This document shows, piece after piece, positions 32,785 through 43,906 of a stretch of 64,000 bases of DNA (positions within the stretch are counted from its first letter, which is position 1; each line of letters begins with the position of its first letter). The notes under the pieces are model-generated. The model did no database searches. It saw only the letters and a program-made list of their open reading frames with translations, and had not been told where the DNA came from. Both the position numbers and the translations under genes were made by a program. Location: NCBI GenBank assembly GCA_032716605.1, contig CM064480.1, positions 23,833,651 to 23,897,650 of the forward strand, in the 5' to 3' direction. The stretch comes from Paralithodes platypus (lineage: Eukaryota; Arthropoda; Malacostraca; Decapoda; Lithodidae).

Positions 32785-33380
32785 AAATTTACATGTTTTC
32801 CATATACTGTATATATTATTTTTTTTCCCTTAGTCATACTACTTTTCTTGTTAACCTACACTTTTCTGACTATCTTTTAAATTCGCTTTATACATTGTTA
32901 AACACTTTACCTCTTCTTAATTTCCTGTGTTCTTAATTATCTGTTCTTTCTTAAATTTACATGTTTTCCATATACTGTATATATTATTTTTTTCCCTTAG
33001 TCATACTACTTTTCTTGCTAACCTACACTTTTCTGACTATCTTTTAAATTTGCTTTATACATTGTTAAACACTTTACCTCTTCTTAATTTCCTGTGTTCT
33101 TAATTATCTGTTCTTTCTTAAATTTACATGTTTTCCATATACTGTATATTATTTTTTTCCCCTTAGTCATACTACTTTTCTTGTTAACCTACACTTTTCT
33201 GACTATCTTTTAAATTTGCTTTATACATTGTTAAACACTTTACCTCTTCTTAATTTCCTGTGTTCTTAATTATCTGTTCTTTCTTAAATTTACATGTTTT
33301 CCATATACTATATATCATATTTTTTTTCTCTTGGTCATACTACTTTTCTTGTTAACCTGCACTTTTCTGACTATGCTTCT
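32785..33380. repeat. Tandem repeat of about 167 bp upstream of the polypurine tract of C
   Basis: Units begin with AAATTTACATGTTTTCCATA at about 32785, 32953, 33120 and 33286. There are three full copies and one partial copy, very similar to one another. They replace most of the ORF3 region of A and B; homology to ORF3 resumes at the codons YASFYF near 33372. Confidence 0.85.
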
Positions 33381-33396
33381 TTTTACTTCACCCTTG

Positions 33397-33433
33397 AGGC
33401 TCGAGGACGAGCCTATAATAAAGGAGAGGGAAG
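33397..33433 (+). promoter_or_regulatory. Stem-loop and polypurine tract of element C
   Basis: AGGCTCG-AGGA-CGAGCCT (33397-33414) is followed by AAGGAGAGGGAAG (33421-33433), which abuts the right LTR. The arrangement is the same in A and B. Confidence 0.8.
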
Positions 33434-36400
33434 TAAAATGACCCAGAACGAGAAGCCCACCACAGAAGCCACGAATGAACACCACACAGAAACACCCAAA
33501 GGAAGGGTCCACAGAACGAAAGGACCAGCTGACCGAGCCAGCCATTTCAGACAGGCCCAAGCCCGCAGGGCTAAGCAGCTCCAGGCCACACCCATTTACC
33601 TTTTCTAAACTGACCATTTTCCACACCTCACGTACACTAACCCCCTCGTGTCCTACACTCCTAACTACAAAGATGATGAACAGGAATATACATTCATATT
33701 AAAAACACCCATGCCCTGTCCCGACGTTGAGCCAATGCCAACACATCAGACAGCCATAATTATATCTATGTATGTTCTTACATCCGAGAGGTAGATGTTA
33801 TATATCTTAGAAGTTAAAACACCCATGCCTGTCCCTAGACCTTGTATATCATTTCCCATGACTAGTATAGATATATGTAACCCGTGCTCAGTCGCCCCCT
33901 TGCATTGTTCCTCTAGTAACTAAGTGTCTCTAATATTAACTGCCACCAGTATTGATACGACATAGCGGCACTGTCCTTGTGTCGTATTGTGCCAAGTACA
34001 GATCGACCAGGTTTCATCACCTTATTAGGACGACGACTATAATGTCATCGTTCATTGATGTATGCAATCCTTAGTTTAAGTATTAATATTAACATTCCCT
34101 AACATCTTGTCTTGCCAGACTAAGCTTCTGAAGACCCATCGCCCCATAAATCTATGTATTCAATCCTTGGGTTAAGTATTTTTATCCGCCATTGTGTTCA
34201 CCTTTTTCCATTTACTTTTCCACCATTGTCATACGTCTTCCCCTTGCCTCCTTCGTATCCACAGTCCACACTACGCCAATTTACTTCGTGTCATACACCT
34301 CTTACCCCAACCAGAGATTGTATAAGATAACCTGGTTACCAGTATCTGTCATAAGTACCCCGAAACAATAACTAAGTACCCCTACGAACTGCCGCTGTTG
34401 TTGGTATGTTTATATTTCATAGAAAACGCAGTTCCCAGGACAACTAATAGTATCCATAACTCCTCGGACTGATCACATAACTCTATCTTTTCCAGACTCA
34501 TATACCACCCCATAGTTGCATTCCCCGGTAGCATTTGGCTAACGTATTCTACTGCCTTTTCAAACTTCCATATCAACTGCAGCCTAATGCCACCCCCACG
34601 CCCAGAGACCTTAGGGTCAAATTCCCCTATAGCCCCCCTGCACTCCCCCCCTCTCATTATAAGACCCCGCACTTCTCTACTCTTGTCCGACCTAGCCTCT
34701 CTCTCATACCTCTTGAAGATCCTTGAATTGTCCGTTGCTAATGCTCTCCAACCTTTTATATATATACTGCTATTCAGCCTACCTTCACTTAGTAGGCCAG
34801 AACAACATTAGAACTTTACTAGCCCCTTGCATGCCATCTATTCTCTTACAACCCATTCACAACCCTGCACCCAATGGTCGTCGGTGCGAGGCTAGCCGCC
34901 TCGCCAGTAACTAACTTCTATTGCCATACTTCCAGATAAATGTGGCAGAGTTAGCAACCCAGTCTCCACCACATCCAGCAAACCCTACAATTAACAACCA
35001 GCCGAGTAAAACCAGCTAGCCAAGGCACCTTCGGTTTTGGTATTAAGGACACTCACATCTGTCTCATACACAGAGGGTTATTACGAACACTGGTGATATG
35101 GCAAGCCCCTAGCCACAGCCGCCGGACGACTATCACAGAGAGAGGGCGCCCAGCTCCCCCTTTTTGCCCACCCGAGGAGGGAGACCCCCACCCCCGCGGA
35201 GGTATACCGGGCCCCTATTTTGACTTCCGAGTCATTGCCAGGTAGCACAGGAATTCTTCCTATCAATGAACTAACCATGCATGACTAACACCTTTACTAA
35301 CCTCTATTAACTCACAATAAACCATTTACCTTTCTTGCATGCTCTGATCACTAAATTAGCACCTCAGCTATACCATAGAATGAAGATTGAACAATCTAAG
35401 AGAGACGCTCCTATCACAGCTGTCCCCATCCTCCTCGCAAAGTAGATCCAGTCTCTCTCCCCTAAATACTTCCAGTATAGCCAAAATAGTACCTCTTACT
35501 AAGGCTCAGTTATATGAAAATATAAAGGCTTTCCTATAGCCATGTGCCACAACAGTAAATACCATCTTACCTAGTCTCCATATCTATTGAGAGCTCAAAT
35601 AAGTCCATAAGACTCGAGATCCCTACTGTCTACAGGGTCCAGAACCGAGCCTATAAATCTAGCTCCCGCCCCCAGTCAAATCAGTTGAAAGCTAGACACC
35701 AACCAGGGGTCACTACCCTGCAGTTAACTTCTAGCTCTGCCCTTGTGTTGTTCCGGAGTGAGATTCCAGAGCCGGCAGACTCCGTGGCAGATTTGGATAG
35801 AAGGACCTGCCCACGTATTTGAGAACTTCACACATATGGGCCCCCTGGACGGCCGCGGAACCAGTCGTTAGCCCCCAACATCATGGATGCAAGATAACCA
35901 GAACCAGACCCATCAGATGCTACCCAAGATTCCCTTTAGCAGTACTACATATTACTGTGCTGTTTAAAGATTCACTAATTAATATTTCTACGAAGTGGCT
36001 ATCTCTTTGCCCCAGTATAATTCATATAACCATTCAATTAGGAAGTGCTAAGCGTATCAGTGTTCATTATTTAACAGGCGATACTAACTCTCGTAATCAA
36101 CCATATACCCAGATATTATTACCTAGAAGGAAACCCTAGTGATATCTGAATGTTCGCCCACTGATTTGCGTTCTATGTATTTCTGAGACAAGAATATAAA
36201 ACTTAGATCAGTACCCCTGAGGTTACTAGAATTCCCGTGCTCTAAAATACGCGTGTCTAATCTAGTCTGTGAACTACGACTTGTGCACCAGAGCTACCAG
36301 TAAGAAATCTAACAGTGAATATGATTCTATAAGTAACATTGATGGTCTTCGGTATATAAACCTGTTAAATCAAAGCCAGTGATCAGAAGATTAATACCTG

Positions 36401-36647
36401 AACGTTGGAAGTGGGAGACTAGGCTCCATCCAGATCCACTTATGCTAGTGTTGTTCGATTCTATTATATTGTCTTACACAAGTATTCTGCAGTGGTATAT
36501 CAATAAACGTGATCGTGTAACTTGCTACCATGTGTTTCTTTGTGTTCTCTATTCCTCATATCTTGTATTGTGCATGCAGCCTTATATACCCAGTCAATTA
36601 GAACTCACATTACCCCAGTTAAACCTGTAGAAAAACAGGGCATAACA
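33434..36647 (+). repeat. Right (3') LTR of element C
   Basis: 3,214 bp, nearly identical to 26472-29682. It is followed by the second copy of CTTTC. Its first codons (ATG at 33438) continue an upstream frame through the polypurine tract, as in A and B. Confidence 0.92.
33438..33608 (+). CDS. LTR-encoded ORF3 C-terminal domain (C right LTR)
   Basis: 56 codons (starts MTQNEKPTTEAT), in frame with upstream codons FTLEARGRAYNKGEGSK across the stem-loop and polypurine tract. Thus even this pol-less element keeps the reading frame across the LTR junction. The frame extends upstream to about 33294 through tandem-repeat sequence. Confidence 0.5.
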   Translation: MTQNEKPTTEATNEHHTETPKGRVHRTKGPADRASHFRQAQARRAKQLQATPIYLF

Positions 36648-37140
36648 CTTTCATTGGGGAGAAATATTTCATAGACAAACTCAAACCGAACCTAAACTCA
36701 GTGGTCAGGTAGTTGATAGCTTGGGGCTTTAGGATCCCTTGCTATATATAATGTCTATAGTCAGTTAATCTAGTTAGTTCTCCCAGAATAGTCGTAAGGT
36801 GCAGGTCGAAATGGTTTGTTGCATGTTATTTTATATTTTGTATTACATGTTCAGGTTTATGAAGTTAGGATTATGTAATATTCTTGTAAATCTTGTTATT
36901 GTTTTCAATTATTAACTTATAGTCTAGCAGTTTTAAGTAAAGTATTATGTAGAATTGTCACATTAAACTTGTTTAAATAGATCCATATATTAAATACAAA
37001 GTTTTAACAGATATCATGTTTGTTTTCTAGGATCGTTGGTGCTTCACCTGATGATGAACAGAGTTGTTCGAAATATTGTCAAGCTTAATTAATAAACAAT
37101 GAAAATGGAGTTGATGTTTGCTCTCGTCATCTTATTTATT
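36648..37140 (+). mobile_element. Remainder of the plus-strand Penelope-like copy
   Basis: It resumes the GIY-YIG frame exactly where 26471 stops (codons IGEKYFIDKLKPNLNSVVR, stop at 36710-36712). The 3' region then matches the minus copy, including the hammerhead-like motif. It ends near 37140 beside unrelated bases and a long TA repeat. Confidence 0.85.
37048..37080 (+). ncRNA. Hammerhead-like motif in Penelope 3' region (plus copy)
   Basis: CTGATGA, a GAACA/TGTTC stem with GAGT loop, then GAAA, as in the minus copy, with the same extra T after CTGATGA. Conservation in both copies is expected from their recent common origin and is not independent support. Confidence 0.3.
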
Positions 37141-37174
37141 CTGAAGATCCGGTACCCTAGCGGCCAACCTACTA

Positions 37175-37617
<443 letters not shown>

Positions 37618-37619
<2 letters not shown>

Positions 37620-37744
37620 TGGTGAGCGGTATTGACACCTGGATGGGGGTAAACGTCTTAAAACAGTAGGCTGAACGGGGATAACTGGATACAAGCCAAA
37701 GAGAGAGGTAGAGAAAGATAAAAAGAAACGAGGTGGGCACCCTT
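37618..37744. mobile_element. Right half of the split foldback element
   Basis: It matches the right half of 17863-18211: GACACCTGGATGGGGGTAAA, then CGTCTTAAAACAGTAGGCTG and GGATACAAGCCAAAGAGAGA, ending in a GTGGGCACCC-like terminus. With 24985-25160 it completes one element interrupted at its AT-rich centre. Confidence 0.7.
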
Positions 37745-37844
37745 AAAGCATCACAACACACGGAGACACAGGCCCAGGGAACCTTAGCATAAAAAAAGAT
37801 CGCTCAACATCCACCGCATCCTTGTTAGCATCCCTAGACATTAA

Positions 37845-38053
37845 CCCGTAGAGTACCGGTGACTCCCTTTTCTCTATATATTGTGGCAACTAGTAGACGA
37901 TTTTATTCTGATTAGGAAGGACCTCTAGCAATAATAAAGCTTCAAACTATCTCAACCGATCCTTTTAACTACCGCAGATCCTTCCTAAGCTGCATAATAT
38001 CGTCTAAATATAGCTAGAATAAAAGATAACAGACGTCGCTGGTACTCAAAGGG
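37845..38053. mobile_element. TTAA MITE family, copy 2
   Basis: 209 bp bounded by TTAA at 37841-37844 and 38054-38057, with CCC...GGG ends. It shares GACGATTTTATTCTG and GACGTCGCTGG with copy 1 in the same orientation. Confidence 0.75.
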
Positions 38054-38057
38054 TTAA

Positions 38058-39636
38058 ATATTACTAACATTATAATTATCCCATACTGGATCAATAATAA
38101 TAAAGGATAGTGAATATAGATTTTAAAAAAATTCACGTAATTTTCTATTTTAACACTTTTTTTTCACTAATCAGCCAATTCTTGTTTTTGTTAGGTAGCA
38201 TCAAGATAGGAAGTAGGCTGATTGTTGGAAAAATAAATTATGCCGATAGGTAAATTTTTATGGCGTTTGGAAGCTAATTAATCTTTGTTTACATAAGGGT
38301 CCCTAAAGGCGGATTATACACAAGTTCCGTTTCCGGCAACTTTTGATTGACAACTGTGTACTGACATTATATACTGTAGGACTATTTTGGCATTAGTATC
38401 GGTGACAAGAGTTAAATTAGATTGTATCAGCTGACAGACATCTTATACAAATTTATTATGAGATTGTATCATCTGACAGACATCTTATAAAAATTTATAA
38501 TCAGACTCAGATTTGCCGATAAAAATAGCCGGAGAAAGCGCCTGCGTAAATCCGCCTTTTAACTAGCCCCACAGAGCAGACGGGGGCGATGATGATGATG
38601 ATGATAATGCTGGGGGGTGAAGGGTTGATATTATCCAGTCTGGCTCAAGGGTTCGTTTGTCTCTGGCCTCACATCCACACTTGGGCTCGTGTCACACCAA
38701 CGACAACATCGGCGGATATCTTCGGAGTCGCGGAATCCGTAAAAATATACATGTTGTCATAAGGTCTGCTATCCAACACTTCACACCTCCAACCCAACCG
38801 AGCTTTGAATTTGGTTGCCCATAATCTTGTGTAGTCAAATTAAGGTACGGAATCGAATCCGTAAAAATATACATGTTGTCGTGAAGTTTGCTATCCAAAA
38901 CTTGACACCTCCAACCCAACCGAGCTTTGAATTTGGTTGCCCATAATCTTGTGTAGTCAAATAATTAAGCTACAGATACGATGTACAAATCTCCCCAAAT
39001 ATTAACTCGTTGTGGAGTACTCTACCGGACTCTGAAAACATCCGCCGCTATATTTGTTCATGTGATGACACTTGCTCTTAAGAGTCTCTGGCATGACTTT
39101 TCTGCCCAAGCACCAGTTTTCTCTCGACACTAGGACATGAATGCAAAAACAGTTTGGCTAATTGTTTTTCACTCGCGAATCTAAATCACACATTTCTCAA
39201 AGAAGCGCTGCTTTCACCAGAAAATAAAATTACGTCACTTATGGTCACTTATAGACGAGATTATGTTGTTTTCTATTCTAAAATACAAAATATTTAAAAG
39301 GACATGACTGTATCCTAGCAACTCGTATTTTATTTATAAGTATGTGTTGTCACTTATTAGGAGTTTTCAGTCATTTGGTAATTGTGTATTTTCAATTTCA
39401 ACAACCAGTTTTCACTAATGAGGAAGCAAGTAACACCAAATGCATTTTCTAATACACTCTCGCATAATTTCCACAGGACTCAGCACCGCATAAATGATTG
39501 TCTCTAGCAAGCCGCGGTGTGGATAGTCCTTTCCTCTCATATCGCTTCATTATAAAATGCTTCCCTATTAACGCCAGCCGACAGGTTTAGCTTCTAGATA
39601 CAAATTGTGGACAGTAAATAACAACTGAACCTTATA
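38058..39636. other. Unrecognised stretch with two short tandem duplications
   Basis: No credible gene. A 46-bp unit (GATTGTATCA, CTGACAGACATCTTATA) is duplicated around 38415-38500. A 122-bp unit beginning GAATCCGTAAAAATATACAT is duplicated at 38733-38854 and 38855-38962. The rest is AT-rich and unrecognised. Confidence 0.6.
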
Positions 39637-39702
39637 AGAGGGATCTGCCTTGTGTGGGCCAATCGGCTTTCTGCAGACTCCCATTTTCTTATGTTCTTAT
39701 GT
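39637..39702 (+). mobile_element. Probable 3' end of a CR1-type non-LTR element
   Basis: GGGCCAATCGGCTTTCTGCA is followed closely by two copies of the octamer TTCTTATG. An octamer tail of this kind is characteristic of CR1-like 3' ends. Only the tail is recognisable. Confidence 0.4.
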
Positions 39703-41580
39703 ACAACTATACTAAGTTCATCCTCAAGGGTCTCTTTCCATGGGTGATTGGGATTAATGATGGATGAACAATTGTGCATTTTAGTCGAAGAGAACACGAT
39801 GCCTGCGTCTCACTTCAAGCTCAGTTTCTTAGATGATCTGAGGAAGGGTATGTGGGTCAGGTATTGTTAGTAGACATGTCATTGGAAGGATCAAGAATGT
39901 TACTCAACCCTTTCTGTACGATGGTGTCATTTTCATTTCATTTAGGATAACATTAAACTAGATTATTCAGCTTAGGACTGACCTCTAAAAATCAAAGAGG
40001 TAAAACCTCATTTAACCTTTTGATTGCTATCTATCTTTCTTAATCGAATAGAATCGTATAATGATGGCCAGATAGAATGGAAAAAGGTATCATTGCACTG
40101 ACAGGGTTAATCTTGATTGAGAAAGATGAAATACTCAGCATAGTTCAGTTGTGCCACACGTACACAATAATAATAAACGGTCTTTATCAAAAACAGAGGA
40201 TCATCGTCTTAAATAAAATCAATCTCTCACTACAAACTTCTACAATGGCATTCCTCCAACAGACATGCATCATCATAACAACAATGTTTTTCTGTATTTA
40301 CAAAAGGGAGTCTTCTTCTTGCTTTCAAAGGGTGTAGTCCTTTTACAAGATCTGTACAATTTTCCAGTCTTAAGCTTCACACAAAGAGCTTCAAGCAAAA
40401 ATGAAAACAATATTTCAGGAAGCCTCTGTAATAACCGGACACACACAGGGGATAAAATCGATATGGAAAATATGTACCAGTTTATTTTCATAGTGAATAT
40501 ATACTTGTCCTCTATTGTTTGTTTGTTTTTTGTTTTCTAGTAGAATAATCATAGCTGAAATAATGGTGGTGGTAGTTATGGTGATGGAGGTAGTTACAAT
40601 GTCGGTAAGTGGTGAAGGGGCTGTTGATAATTCATGGATGCTTCCGTGATTATCCGAGGTGAAAAAAGGGTTGATGGTCGAGATTTAGAACTGTGTGGTA
40701 GCTCAAAATGAAGGTCTGGGTGGATGCTTGATTGATGATGACACTGGGTTGTCGCTTGGGATACAAGATGAATGAACGGCTACAGTATGATGACTATCTT
40801 TCCTTCTATCCTCTCCGTCACAGCTCATACCTCGCGGGGCACAAGCAACGACTATATTGAGCTTTTGATCTAATGTTGTTCATGTAACAGGTGAAGCATA
40901 CATAGGAGTCAAGTGCATACATTACCTTCGTGAGTATTGTCTCGTCTTGCTTGGGTAGGGGGAGGAATGGAACGAGAGGTACAGGGTAGGCGGTCATCGG
41001 AGTGGCCTGGACACTTAGGGACTGATATGATGACGACAGTGGGTGCGTATTCGTGTGTTGGGCTTTTGTGGGGATAGCAAGTTGTACTTTCGGGAATTCA
41101 GGGTTTTGCGGTGGAGTAGTACTGTCACATACACATTTTAGGAGATGCTTTCAAATTGTTAAAGGTGTTGCAGTGTTCTGAAATCAGTGGATTTTTGTGC
41201 AGGAGAACTTGGCCTATGGTTTCAGAATGACCACAACATGTTTCTATAAAAGTGTGATCAGCCAGTGGCTTGGCTAGAAAGGTTTCAACACCATACTATT
41301 TTAAGGTGAATTTAGAGAATTTGTGATGATGACAAACTTGAGATAAAGTTATAAAGTGGAAATGTGAGGCCTCTTAGGTGTGAGGCGCCATAAGATAAGA
41401 TTATTGTCTTGGACCATGAGCATAAAATTATCTAAAATGACAATAGGATCTTGCATTATGATGTGGAAGGCCAAAGTAGCCTCAGGTGATACTGCAATGG
41501 CTTCTTTGGCACTATTGCCGTAATTGAGGCTTCGGCTGAATAACTCGAGGAATAAGAATGGAAGCATGAAACCTCAGCAA
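39703..41580. other. Unrecognised non-coding stretch
   Basis: I see no supported gene, RNA or mobile element. Frames of 70-90 codons here are AT-driven and match no family I know. Confidence 0.45.
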
Positions 41581-41586
41581 CTCGTG

Positions 41587-41870
41587 TTGGCATTAGACTA
41601 CGAGCGCAGATCCTCACATGACGTACAAAAGGTCCGAGATCTAATGACCAATGCTTCTGAAACGCTTGGAGTTGATGTCTTGGCATCAGACCACAACGAG
41701 CGCAGACCCCCACATATAGTACAAAAGACCTGCGATCAGATAGCCAACGCTTCGGAAACGCTTGGTGTTGATGAAAATGTGTCTACGAGCGCGAACCCTC
41801 ACATGATGTACAAAAGGTCCGCGATCAAGTTGCCAAAGTTTCAGTAACGCTTTTGGTTGATGTGGTGGCT
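41587..41870. repeat. Three-unit tandem repeat of about 93 bp
   Basis: Units share ACGAGCGCAGA, CACAT(G)A, GTACAAAAG, GCGATCA and GAAACGCTTGG...GTTGATG. The third unit, partly diverged, runs into the 3' end of the receptor-like exon on the other strand and supplies its last codons. The apparent plus-strand frame through the repeat (41524-41847) is probably not a gene. Confidence 0.75.
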
Positions 41871-42030
41871 GCGGTAGACCTCCGAGAGCTCCTTGTCCAG
41901 CGGCTCGCGGTCGTCATAGAGTGAAGGGGCCTGCAGAATGATGCCTGCCGTCCCCACCAGCACGGCCAGGGTGAAGATCCACAGGAAGAGTCGGTCTAGC
42001 ACCATCGCCACATACTTCGAGGGCATGCCC
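41841..42030 (-). CDS. Nicotinic acetylcholine receptor C-terminal exon fragment
   Basis: The minus-strand frame reads [20 protein letters not shown], then [20 protein letters not shown], before ending at TGA (41841-41843). This matches the fourth transmembrane helix and short extracellular tail of insect and crustacean alpha-type nicotinic receptor subunits. In those genes this region is commonly the last exon. No convincing splice acceptor is visible: the match begins inside a 20-bp palindrome. The final residues (HHINQKRY) are encoded by the adjacent minisatellite. No other receptor exon was recognised in the window. It could be a genuine terminal exon of a gene extending right, or a captured exon fragment. 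Confidence 0.6.
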
Positions 42031-42035
42031 TCGAA
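42016..42035. repeat. Perfect 20-bp palindrome at the exon edge
   Basis: TTCGAGGGCATGCCCTCGAA is its own reverse complement and overlaps the first codons of the receptor-like exon. Confidence 0.9.
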
Positions 42036-42195
42036 AATGTCCCGCAACCCCAATAATGTACTACCCGAGTTGACGTCAGGTATAGTGTAAAATAGTCGTG
42101 GATGGTAAGTCCAATAAACTCATCACGTGAAAACACCACGAGACTATCACCTGGTTCTTAAAAATCGGACTAAGGTTGCTATACTTTTAGTACGT

Positions 42196-42420
42196 CCGTG
42201 GTAGTACAGTGGGTTAGCGCGCGGGCCTGGTGGTGATGGTGTGGTCACTAACCAGGGTTCGAACCCCACCCAAGGCATCTCAAAACCTGTGGGTTTTTAG
42301 GAGGGTTAAATTCCCTTCAGAGGTTCGTGCCCCGCGCCAGGTACCAGGAAAGGTTGATCCTAAAGTGGGCCTGGGGATATTTCGAGGGCATTACAATATA
42401 CATCAAGAGTCAGCATTGTG
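42196..42420 (+). mobile_element. tRNA-derived SINE-like sequence
   Basis: A degenerate tRNA head with an A-box-like TGGTAGTACAGTGGGTTAG (42199-42217) and a perfect B-box-like GGGTTCGAACCCC (42255-42267), followed by a non-tRNA body. The acceptor stem does not pair, so it is not a functional tRNA gene. The end is approximate. Confidence 0.5.
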
Positions 42421-43906
42421 AAGAGGTGTTACCTTCGAATGTTTTTGCTTTCTGCAAACTGAGAAGGGTAGGAACTATAACCCTTTCTACAAATTTAATT
42501 TTCCATGGACATTTCTACAAACTAAACTGTTCATGGAAATTTCTACAAATAAGGTGTAGGCCTACCCGTCATGCCATTTTCCACAGCTATAAACCTCCTT
42601 TATAACCCAAGTTATGTGCCCAGTACCACGGCTATTTCCACAATTATACAAATATTTTATGAATTACGTTGTCTGCTCATACCTTCGGCTATGATTAGAA
42701 TAAATAACAAACCCACGATAATTTCTGCAATAATAGTCGACTTCAAGGTATATGATCTACCCTCGGGTAAATGGAACTTCTTAGCCTTGGTCGGCAACCC
42801 ATCTAGGGGAGACAACCTTATAAAAATCTGGGTGGATGGGACTCGTCAGCTTTGGTTGGCAACCCGTCTCGGGGAGTTAACCTTATACAAATCCGTACTG
42901 CTTACCTAATTGACTAGCCACACACCACTGTAGAAATATTGTGCTAAAAGATACATACAGGGCCTCAGAATCAGACGGACCCTAAGTTGAGTGGTCAATC
43001 CTGAAAGTCCTTATATAAACTGGCAAGGATTGTCCTTCTCACAGGGGACAGGTCTGCTTGGGGGCGTTTTGTGTATGACCACCCTCATAAGGGGGAGTAA
43101 GGCGTCCAACAATAGATATATAAATAGATATCTATAGTTTTAAATAATATGCTGCATTATATTATATTTTTTAGATTAGCTTTTCCATTTAGCTGCATAT
43201 CAAAGGAACACTTTAGCCGAGATTCCAAAATGATATAGTTCAGGTCACATACTGTACTTGTAAATAGCATAGTCAAGAGGACCGTCTATAGAGATAAAAA
43301 TCTTAAATGGAATGTTTCATGCATACTTATTATTTATTATAATGTAAAACTTGCAAAATAAACAAACCAAAACGGGTACGATACAATATAAAGGCAAAAG
43401 AACTTATTATTCCAGATTTGTTCTTCACCTTATCTTTACATTGCTTTACACCCCGCACTAATCATAGTGGCTCCCTCCTTGAGCCTGGGATGCTCGGTGA
43501 CGTAGTTGACGCACAAACATGTGCGGTGGACCTTGGGGGAACAGTGTGGGAACATGTGGTGGAAGGGGCGGAGGGCAGCCCTCAGGTTGACATATAATGG
43601 CCAAGGTGTCAAACCGGAACAATGTTGTTTGAAGATTTGAATGAATGTGTGAATAAATACAAGAAATTAATACGAAAGAGCATTATTTTGGCCATTTTAC
43701 CACTTCCAAAGACATGGTGTTGCAGTTATAATTGATAAATGAAGTTGTTGCAATAATTCTACTCTATGTACGGATGGCCAAATAAGTTGTGTCGCCGCTG
43801 TCATTACGTTTGGCTCTCTCTGGACTATTTATGTCTGTCAGATGTTGAATCAGGTGGATAAGTGTAGGAACATGTTTGTATATCTCACTCGAAACAAATA
43901 AATCAA
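42421..43906. other. Unrecognised non-coding stretch
   Basis: No supported gene. Two similar phrases (TTGGTCGGCAACCC near 42788 and TTGGTTGGCAACCCGTCTC near 42852) suggest an old local duplication. Confidence 0.45.

Larger units (their letters stand above)
26472..36647 (+). mobile_element. LTR retrotransposon C, non-autonomous member of the gypsy family
   Basis: A 10.2-kb element with LTRs at 26472-29682 and 33434-36647, flanked by CTTTC at 26467-26471 and 36648-36652. The unbroken target is visible in the inverted Penelope copy, so the ends are exact. The internal 3.75 kb has the primer site, a Gag-like frame and proline-rich linker, tandem repeats and a polypurine tract. No protease, RT, RNase H or integrase motif is present. 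The LTRs are nearly identical to each other, implying recent movement using enzymes supplied by relatives. Confidence 0.92.

Noticed and set aside
32750..33400. CRISPR-like array
   Set aside because: Repeats are 167 bp with no unique spacers and lie inside an LTR retrotransposon of a eukaryote.
41524..41847. 107-codon plus-strand frame
   Set aside because: It consists mainly of the 93-bp tandem repeat and lies opposite the receptor-like exon; no known family.
42196..42280. Possible functional tRNA gene
   Set aside because: A- and B-box-like motifs are present but acceptor and anticodon stems do not pair; better explained as a SINE.
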